Positions 7,525 through 11,867 of a stretch of 11,867 bases of DNA are shown here, in pieces (within the stretch, counting starts at the first letter, position 1; each line of letters starts with the position of its first letter). The translations under genes and the position numbers were made by a program. The notes beneath the pieces are model-generated. The model was given only the letters and a program-made list of their open reading frames with translations, had not been told where the DNA came from and searched no databases. Origin of the DNA: JBBKWG01 sp037968835 (GTDB taxonomy: Bacteria > Pseudomonadota > Alphaproteobacteria > Rhodobacterales > Rhodobacteraceae); contig JBBKWG010000217.1 of NCBI GenBank assembly GCA_037968835.1, positions 1 through 11,867 of the forward strand. The letters are read 5' to 3'.

Positions 7525-7558
7525 AGAGCCCTGCGCAAAACGTGGGGCTCTTTTTTTT
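7525..7558 (+). terminator. Intrinsic terminator of ctaD
   Basis: AGAGCCC (7525-7531) pairs perfectly with GGGCTCT (7545-7551), with a 13-nt loop, and is followed by a run of eight T (7551-7558). It lies 24 nt after the ctaD stop. Its T-run ends only 2 nt before the GGGAG ribosome site of the next gene. Confidence 0.9.
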
Positions 7559-7572
7559 GAGGGAGATGCCGA

Positions 7573-8067
7573 ATGCTCTTCGGCCTGTTGCTGACCTTCG
7601 TGGCCCCCTTCATCGCCGCCTTCTTTCGCGCCCATATCTTCGCGCTCAGTCTGGGTGTCGGTCTGATTGCGCTCGACCCACTGTCGCTGGCGGTGCTGGG
7701 CGCGTTCGCCATCGAAACCCGAGTGCCGCCCGATGTCGTCTTGAACCATGCCGCGCGGCTACAATGGTTCACCTGGCTCGGACTTGGCTTTCTGGCCATC
7801 GCCGCCGCTCTCTTTGCGCTTCGTGCCAGGTTACAGCATCTCAGGACCAAACTGGCGCTCGCCGCGATGTATCTCGGCATTCTAAGCGGAGCGGCAGCGT
7901 CGGTCATTATCGTTCGCGCCTGGTTCGATCCCGACTCGGGCAATCTGCCGGTCTGGGCCGGACCGGGTGCGAATGCGGGCCTTGGCCTCGCCGCCCTAGG
8001 TGCAATCGCTCTCGCCGTATTCATGGTGCGCGGTTGGCGACAGCGCCGCGACGACCCAGCCCCTTGA
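7573..8067 (+). CDS. Small integral membrane protein, unknown function
   Basis: 164 residues, strongly hydrophobic, with four or five predicted membrane segments (about 2-18, 22-47, 65-84, 94-115 and 132-153). A soluble-looking loop containing RAWFDPDSGNLPVWAGPGAN (115-134) precedes the last helix, and the tail is basic (RGWRQRRD). I recognise no catalytic or binding motif. ATG 7573 has GGGAG (7561-7565) 7 nt upstream. The gene starts 14 nt after the T-run of the ctaD terminator, so it is either expressed by read-through or from a promoter overlapping the end of ctaD. Its position after ctaD hints at the respiratory membrane, but nothing in its sequence confirms a role in oxidase assembly. 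Confidence 0.75.
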   Translation: MLFGLLLTFVAPFIAAFFRAHIFALSLGVGLIALDPLSLAVLGAFAIETRVPPDVVLNHAARLQWFTWLGLGFLAIAAALFALRARLQHLRTKLALAAMYLGILSGAAASVIIVRAWFDPDSGNLPVWAGPGANAGLGLAALGAIALAVFMVRGWRQRRDDPAP

Positions 8068-8091
8068 GACGGACCGCGCTTGCGCTAGACT
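8064..8091 (+). promoter_or_regulatory. Promoter giving a leaderless DUF2244 mRNA
   Basis: TTGAGA (8064-8069; 5/6) and TAGACT (8086-8091; 4/6) are 16 nt apart. The -10 box ends exactly 7 nt before the A of ATG 8099, so transcription should begin at or next to the start codon. There is no Shine-Dalgarno in TTCGCCCC just upstream, consistent with leaderless translation. Confidence 0.5.
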
Positions 8092-8098
8092 TCGCCCC

Positions 8099-8575
8099 AT
8101 GCCCTACCGCTGGACCGACACCTCAACTGAAAAAACCCTCAGGCTCTGGCCCCACCAGTCGCTGACGGAACGTGGATTCGCCTGGTTCATCGGTGCCACT
8201 GCGGCAATGCTGGCGCTGCCGCTGCTGGCGCTTCTGGGGTCGCCGGTGGTCTGGATATTGTTGGCGTTCTTCGCCGCCGCCATTGCCGGTGTCTGGCGCG
8301 CCATCATGGTCAACCGTCGCGACCTGTCGCTGCACGAGGAATTGACGCTCAAACCCGATCACGTCCGGCTGGCGCATATCCCGCCGACGGGACCGGTCCT
8401 GGAATGGGAAGCCAATCCGCATTGGGTCAGGGTCCGTCTGCATCACGACGGCCCGGTCGAAAATTATCTGACGCTCAGCGGCAACGGGCGCGAAGTGCAG
8501 ATCGGGGCATTCCTCAGCCCTGAAGAACGCGAGGGCCTTTACGACGACCTGACGCGGCGTCTGAAAACAGCCTGA
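8099..8575 (+). CDS. DUF2244 family membrane protein
   Basis: 158 residues from ATG 8099. Two adjacent transmembrane helices (about 27-47 and 50-67) are followed by a cytosolic-type beta-rich domain with WRAIMVNRRDLSLHEELTLKPDHV (66-89) and REVQIGAFLSPEEREGLYDDL (131-151), matching DUF2244 proteins of alphaproteobacteria. The family has no established function that I know of; an envelope role is plausible. The frame is open back to about 8000, but the longer form would overlap the preceding gene and lacks the family N-terminus (MPYRW...). ATG 8099 is also the point where the leaderless promoter predicts the transcript to begin. It is convergent with the DUF3008-like gene, with only 3 nt between the stops. 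Confidence 0.85.
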   Translation: MPYRWTDTSTEKTLRLWPHQSLTERGFAWFIGATAAMLALPLLALLGSPVVWILLAFFAAAIAGVWRAIMVNRRDLSLHEELTLKPDHVRLAHIPPTGPVLEWEANPHWVRVRLHHDGPVENYLTLSGNGREVQIGAFLSPEEREGLYDDLTRRLKTA

Positions 8576-8578
8576 GAA

Positions 8579-8761
8579 TCAGTCGGAACGCTCCGGCAGA
8601 TCGCTGCGGTCTGTCGACGCAAGCTCTTCCAGTTCCTTCTCCGACATGCTGTCGTACATTTCCTTGGACGCGCCCTTGAGCTCGCCGACCTTGGTTTCGC
8701 CGCGCTTGGCGGCCAAAGCCGCGCCGGCCGCCTTTTGCTGAACTTTCGATTTCGCTGACAT
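8579..8761 (-). CDS. DUF3008-like small basic protein
   Basis: 60 residues. The N-terminal half MSAKSKVQQKAAGAALAAKR is Lys/Ala rich, and the C-terminal half carries ELKGASKEMYDSMSEKELEELAST, which closely fits the DUF3008 pattern of small conserved alphaproteobacterial proteins. There is no membrane segment. The charge distribution (basic then acidic) suggests a nucleic-acid- or stress-associated small protein, but this is only inference. ATG 8761 has a perfect AGGAGG (plus-strand 8767-8772) with 5 nt spacing, so it is probably well translated. It is convergent with DUF2244, with the two stops 3 nt apart; no separate terminator is visible. Confidence 0.88.
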   Translation of the reverse strand: MSAKSKVQQKAAGAALAAKRGETKVGELKGASKEMYDSMSEKELEELASTDRSDLPERSD

Positions 8762-8817
8762 GGTGCCCTCCTATCGCAGTCGCAGCATCAACGAAAACAG
8801 ATGCCCGCGCGTTCCTC

Positions 8818-8860
8818 CACCTTGGATAAAATACTCGGGCACCTTGGAAAAGTATTCCGG
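8818..8860. repeat. Imperfect 22-bp direct repeat (CACCTTGGA...CGG)
   Basis: Two copies (8818-8838 and 8840-8860) share CACCTTGGA, an A-rich centre and terminal CGG, with one slipped position between them. They sit in the 143-bp gap between the DUF3008-like and yqeY genes. On the minus strand they read roughly CCGAGTATTTT...CCAAGGTG, resembling an intergenic motif I recall being common in Rhodobacterales genomes; a genome search would decide this. Nothing else is evident in this gap. Confidence 0.6.
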
Positions 8861-8904
8861 TGTAGACGCCAATCGCGACGGAGGCCGCGCCCCGCCTTTC
8901 GGCC

Positions 8905-9372
8905 TCAGCCCAGACGCGCCTTGATCTGGGGGCCGACGCGCCCGAAATCCATCCGGCCGGTATAGCGCGTCTTCAACTCGCCCATTACCCGCCCCATGTC
9001 GCGAATCGACGTCGCGTCGGTTTCGGCGATAGCGGCCTCGATGGCGGCGGCGGTCTCGTCCTCGTCCAACTGGCGCGGCAGGTAGTCCTCGATGATCTTG
9101 ACCTCGCGCAGTTCCTTCTCCGCCAGTTCCAGCCGCCCGCCCTCTTCGTAGGCGCGCGCGCTTTCGTGGCGCTGTTTCACCATCTTGCCGAGGATTTGCA
9201 GAATATCGTCGTCCCCGACACCCGCGTCGCCACCATCGCCTCCGCTCGTGCGTGCCGCGATATCGCGATCCTTGATTGCCGCATTGATCAGGCGCAGCGT
9301 CGACAGCCGTTCGGTATCCCTTTGACGCATCGCGTCTTTCAGCGCATCGCTGATCCGGTCTCGCAAATCCAT
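8905..9372 (-). CDS. yqeY: GatB/YqeY domain protein
   Basis: 155 residues, the usual YqeY length. Hallmarks are MDLRDRISDALKDAMRQRD...RLSTLRLINAAIKDRDI at the N-terminus, MVKQRHESARAYEEGGRLELAEKELREVKIIEDYLPRQL (about 64-102), and a C-terminal stretch with MGRVMGELKTRYTGRMDFGRV. The fold matches the tail domain of GatB and some GlnRS enzymes, which binds tRNA; a stand-alone YqeY presumably touches tRNA-linked functions, but its role is not settled. A Gly/Asp-rich insertion (SGGDGGDAGVGDDD, about 43-56) interrupts the N-terminal helices. It is divergent from carA. A candidate promoter lies at 9405-9433. Confidence 0.93.
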   Translation of the reverse strand: MDLRDRISDALKDAMRQRDTERLSTLRLINAAIKDRDIAARTSGGDGGDAGVGDDDILQILGKMVKQRHESARAYEEGGRLELAEKELREVKIIEDYLPRQLDEDETAAAIEAAIAETDATSIRDMGRVMGELKTRYTGRMDFGRVGPQIKARLG

Positions 9373-9404
9373 CTCTGGCTCATCCCCATGTTCCGAGACC
9401 GCCC

Positions 9405-9433
9405 ACCATACAGAAACCCGTTCGGCGCGGCAA
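9405..9433 (-). promoter_or_regulatory. Candidate yqeY promoter
   Basis: On the minus strand TTGCCG (9428-9433) and TATGGT (9405-9410) are 17 nt apart, each 4/6 to consensus. The start site would be near 9398, leaving a leader of about 26 nt before ATG 9372. Confidence 0.4.
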
Positions 9434-9491
9434 CAGCGTGAATGCCGGCTAAGTCATTGATATCGCGACGCAAGCGAATCTCCCCGCTCCC

Positions 9492-9520
9492 TTGACCCCA
9501 AGCCACCATGCGCGTAAACC
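9492..9520 (+). promoter_or_regulatory. Candidate carA promoter
   Basis: TTGACC (9492-9497; 5/6) is 17 nt from TAAACC (9515-9520; 3/6). A start near 9527 leaves a leader of about 27 nt carrying the AGGAG ribosome site. It also argues against the in-frame ATG at 9524 as the real start. Confidence 0.45.
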
Positions 9521-9553
9521 CCGATGCGTTTATGCCCCAACAGGAGTGCCCCG

Positions 9554-10711
9554 ATGCCGGATGTCAGCCCAAGACCGACCGCCTGCCTCGCACTTGCCGA
9601 TGGCACCCTGTTTTACGGCCACGGCTTCGGTGCGACCGGCATTCGCGTTGCCGAATTGTGCTTCAACACCGCCATGACCGGTTATCAGGAAATCATGACC
9701 GATCCGTCCTACGCCGGGCAGATCGTCACCTTCACCTTCCCCCACATCGGCAACGTCGGCGTCAATGCCGAGGATGACGAAACCGCCGAGCCGGTGGCCG
9801 AGGGGCTGATTGTCAAATGGGATCCGACCGAACCTTCGAACTGGCGGTCCGAGGCCACGCTTGGCGACTGGCTGTCCAAACGCGGACGCATCGGGATGGG
9901 CGGCGTCGATACGCGTCGCCTGACCCGCGAAATCCGTCAGCAAGGCGCGCCGCACGTGGCGCTGGCCCACGATCCGGACGGCAACTTCGACATCGAAGAA
10001 CTGGTGAAAGCCGCCCGCGCCTTCAGCGGCCTCGTCGGGCTTGACCTCGCCCGCGAAGTGACCTGCGCGCAGAGCTATCGCTGGGACGAGATGCGGTGGG
10101 CCTGGCCCGACGGCTACAGCCGCCAGAGCGACGCCAAGTACAAGGTGGTCGCCATCGACTACGGCGCCAAGCGCAACATCCTGCGCTGTCTGGCAAGTGC
10201 GGGTTGCGATGTCACCGTCCTGCCCGCCTCCGCCACGGCCGAGGACGTGCTGGCGCTCGACCCCGACGGCCTGTTCTTGTCCAACGGCCCCGGCGACCCT
10301 GCTGCCACCGGCGAATACGCGGTGCCGATGATCAAGGGTGTGATGGACAAATCCGCAATGCCTATCTTCGGCATCTGCCTTGGCCACCAGATGCTGGCGC
10401 TGGCACTCGGTGCCAATACCGTCAAGATGAACCACGGCCATCACGGCGCCAACCATCCGGTGAAAGACCTCGAAACCGGCAAGGTCGAAATTACCTCGAT
10501 GAACCACGGCTTCACAGTCGACAGCCAGACCCTGCCCGCGAACGTCAAGGAAACCCACGTTTCGCTGTTCGACGGATCGAACTGCGGCATCCGCGTCACC
10601 GACCGCCCGATCTTCTCGGTGCAGTATCACCCCGAGGCCAGCCCCGGCCCGATGGACAGCTATTACCTGTTCGAGCGGTTTGCCGATGCGATGGCGAAAA
10701 CACCCGCCTGA
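9554..10711 (+). CDS. carA: Carbamoyl-phosphate synthase small subunit (glutaminase)
   Basis: 385 residues. It hydrolyses glutamine and passes ammonia to CarB for carbamoyl phosphate, feeding arginine and pyrimidine synthesis in the cytoplasm. The N-terminal CarA domain (about 8-155) has CLALADGTLFYG, FNTAMTGYQEIMTDPSYAGQIV and GVDTRRLTREIR. The class I glutamine amidotransferase domain (about 195-380) has VVAIDYGAKRNILR, NGPGDP, the nucleophile C275 in FGICLGHQM, and H359/E361 in QYHPE. The catalytic triad is complete. ATG 9554 is chosen over the in-frame ATG 9524 because AGGAG (9542-9546) sits 7 nt before it and the extra ten residues are not typical of the family. carB is not in the window; in many alphaproteobacteria it lies elsewhere. 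Confidence 0.97.
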   Translation: MPDVSPRPTACLALADGTLFYGHGFGATGIRVAELCFNTAMTGYQEIMTDPSYAGQIVTFTFPHIGNVGVNAEDDETAEPVAEGLIVKWDPTEPSNWRSEATLGDWLSKRGRIGMGGVDTRRLTREIRQQGAPHVALAHDPDGNFDIEELVKAARAFSGLVGLDLAREVTCAQSYRWDEMRWAWPDGYSRQSDAKYKVVAIDYGAKRNILRCLASAGCDVTVLPASATAEDVLALDPDGLFLSNGPGDPAATGEYAVPMIKGVMDKSAMPIFGICLGHQMLALALGANTVKMNHGHHGANHPVKDLETGKVEITSMNHGFTVDSQTLPANVKETHVSLFDGSNCGIRVTDRPIFSVQYHPEASPGPMDSYYLFERFADAMAKTPA

Positions 10712-10723
10712 AAAATCCGAGCG

Positions 10724-10746
10724 ATCGTTTTCTTTTCGAGAACGAT
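10724..10746 (+). terminator. Hairpin after carA
   Basis: ATCGTTTTC (10724-10732) pairs with GAGAACGAT (10738-10746) with one G-T wobble and a 5-nt loop, 12 nt past the carA stop. No T-run follows, so termination is only a possibility. Confidence 0.3.
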
Positions 10747-10767
10747 GCGTCCGTCAAAGCCCTATTG

Positions 10768-10828
10768 TTGCCCAATTCAGTTGGCAAACCGGCTTTCAGG
10801 ACTTGCAATGCTGAAATGAACAGTGTTC
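10768..10828. promoter_or_regulatory. Two dyad symmetries upstream of the acyltransferase gene
   Basis: The 146-bp gap between carA and the acyltransferase contains an imperfect dyad (TTGCC at 10768 with TTGGCAA at 10781-10787) and a perfect 11-bp palindrome GAACAGTGTTC (10818-10828), 30 nt before ATG 10858. These could be operators for the acyltransferase gene. I see no convincing -35/-10 pair here. Confidence 0.3.
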
Positions 10829-10857
10829 AAAACTATTGAGCCAGCCGGAGCGACGCC

Positions 10858-11867
10858 ATGACCGACACTTCTCTCAGCCCGATGCCACGCGGTATGTTCG
10901 CTCGCGCGTTGTGGGCGGCGGAACAGACACCGGCAAACCGCAACCGCGCTGTCGATCTCTATCGCGCTGTCGCCATCATGTTCGTGGTTTTCGGGCACTG
11001 GCTGCTGGTCGCGCCGCAAATCGTCGGCGGCGAGGTCAAGCTGACGATCCTGCTCGCCGAACAACCCGTCATGCAATACGCAACCTGGGTCGCGCAGGTG
11101 ATGCCGGTGTTCTTCTTCGTCGGTGGGTTTTCCAACAGCCTGTCGTGGTCGTCCGCCTTGCGTGATCCGGTAAAGAAGCACGGATGGGCGGCGACGCGTC
11201 TGTCACGGCTGTTGCTCCCGACCGTTCCGTTGGTGCTGTTCTGGGCCGTGGCGACTTTCATCGGCGCGAAAATGGGCATGGATCCCGATCTTCTCAAAGC
11301 CTCATCGCAAGCCGCACTGGTCCCGATCTGGTTTCTGGCGGTCTACATCGTCATCACCGTCGCCGTGCCGGTGGCATGGAAACTCTGGACCCGCTTCGGC
11401 GTCCTGTCTGTTGTACTCCTCGCGGGTGCCGCCGTCGTTGTCGACATTATCGGCCTCGGGCTTGGTCAGGGCTGGCTCAGATGGATCAATTACGCCTTCG
11501 TCTGGCTGGCCGTGCACCAGCTTGGCTTCTGGTGGCATACGCCCGGCGACAAGGTCCGGCCCGCTCTTGGCCTCATCGTGCTTGGTATCGTCTGGCTGAC
11601 GCTCCTGATCGGAGTCTTTGACTATCCGATCAGCATGGTCAGCGTGCCGGGCGCGGAATTGTCCAACACGCGGCCACCGACGATTGCCATGCTGGCGATC
11701 GGAGCGGTGCAGATCGGTCTCATTCTGCTTCTCGAGGCCCCGGCGAAACGCTGGCTCGCCAATCCGCGCCCCTGGGCAAAGGTGATCCTGCTCAACCAGA
11801 TGATCATGACCGTCTACCTCTGGCACATGACCGCCCTTATTCTGCTGATCGGACTGTCGTTCCTGAT
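10858..11867 (+). CDS. Acyltransferase-3 family membrane protein (C-terminus cut by window)
   Basis: At least 336 residues, open to the window end. After an N-terminal cytosolic stretch (RGMFARALWAAEQTPANRNR), the first helix carries DLYRAVAIMFVVFGHWL: R36 and H47 have the R-x10-H spacing of the membrane acyltransferase-3 (OafA/OatA-like) family, H47 being the expected catalytic histidine. PVFFFVGGFSNSLSW (103-117) and about nine further hydrophobic segments follow. Such proteins move acetyl or other acyl groups across the inner membrane onto glycans, peptidoglycan or small molecules; the acceptor is unknown. ATG 10858 has GGAG (10847-10850) 7 nt upstream. Separated from carA by 146 bp, it is probably its own transcription unit. 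It is functionally compatible with the glycosyltransferases at the other window end, but these are too far apart to call one operon. Confidence 0.85.
   Translation, partial: MTDTSLSPMPRGMFARALWAAEQTPANRNRAVDLYRAVAIMFVVFGHWLLVAPQIVGGEVKLTILLAEQPVMQYATWVAQVMPVFFFVGGFSNSLSWSSALRDPVKKHGWAATRLSRLLLPTVPLVLFWAVATFIGAKMGMDPDLLKASSQAALVPIWFLAVYIVITVAVPVAWKLWTRFGVLSVVLLAGAAVVVDIIGLGLGQGWLRWINYAFVWLAVHQLGFWWHTPGDKVRPALGLIVLGIVWLTLLIGVFDYPISMVSVPGAELSNTRPPTIAMLAIGAVQIGLILLLEAPAKRWLANPRPWAKVILLNQMIMTVYLWHMTALILLIGLSFL

Noticed and set aside
5110..7749. An 879-codon open frame on the minus strand across ctaD and its neighbours
   Set aside because: It is antisense to ctaD, whose every catalytic residue is intact. 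The translation is an Arg/Glu/Asp/His-rich low-complexity string typical of the reverse of GC-rich codons, and it has no domain signature.
6018..8165. A 715-codon plus-strand frame offset from ctaD
   Set aside because: It is a frame-shifted reading of ctaD and the next gene, rich in Arg/His/Leu with no family motif. GC-rich codon bias removes stops from the alternate frame.
9530..10630. A 366-codon minus-strand frame opposite carA
   Set aside because: carA is unambiguous on the plus strand. The antisense translation is a compositional shadow without a recognisable motif or ribosome site.
10818..10828. GAACAGTGTTC as an SOS (LexA) box
   Set aside because: The half-site spacing is 3 nt. The alphaproteobacterial LexA site is a direct repeat with 7 nt spacing and the Gram-positive one has 4 nt.

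Overview
This GC-rich window looks like chromosomal DNA of an alphaproteobacterium, most likely a Rhodobacterales/Roseobacter-group member. The grounds are the protein sequences of lipB, ctaD and carA, the yqeY/carA divergent pair, the stand-alone ctaD, and weak TTG-type promoters. This is recognition from memory of the families, not a database result.

Layout. (1) 6-2203, minus strand: a surface-polysaccharide-like patch with a GT8-like glycosyltransferase, a GT4 glycosyltransferase and a truncated FkbM-type methyltransferase remnant whose stop overlaps a possible GT4 start (TAATG). (2) 2327-2464, minus: tRNA-Leu(GAG) with encoded CCA and a good promoter. (3) 2491-3839, minus: a secreted peptidoglycan-binding-domain protein followed by a GC-rich hairpin. 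(4) 3922-5609, plus: lipB (octanoyltransferase, TTG start) overlapping by ATGA with an uncharacterised 346-residue gene. (5) 5764-7558, plus: ctaD, subunit I of an aa3-type cytochrome c oxidase with all haem, copper and proton-channel residues, ending in a clear intrinsic terminator. (6) 7573-8575, plus: a small membrane protein and a DUF2244 protein, the latter probably read from a leaderless mRNA. (7) 8579-9372, minus: a DUF3008-like small protein and a YqeY (GatB/YqeY domain) protein. (8) 9492-10711, plus: carA, divergent from yqeY. (9) 10858 to the window end, plus: a membrane acyltransferase-3 protein, cut by the window edge.

Most of the window is ordinary core metabolism: lipoate attachment, respiration, and carbamoyl phosphate for arginine and pyrimidines. 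I see no phage, IS element, CRISPR array or toxin/defence module. The least explained parts are the glycosyltransferase/methyltransferase scar beside the tRNA, the uncharacterised gene after lipB, and several small regulatory-looking repeats. I found no convincing evidence for a wholly new system.
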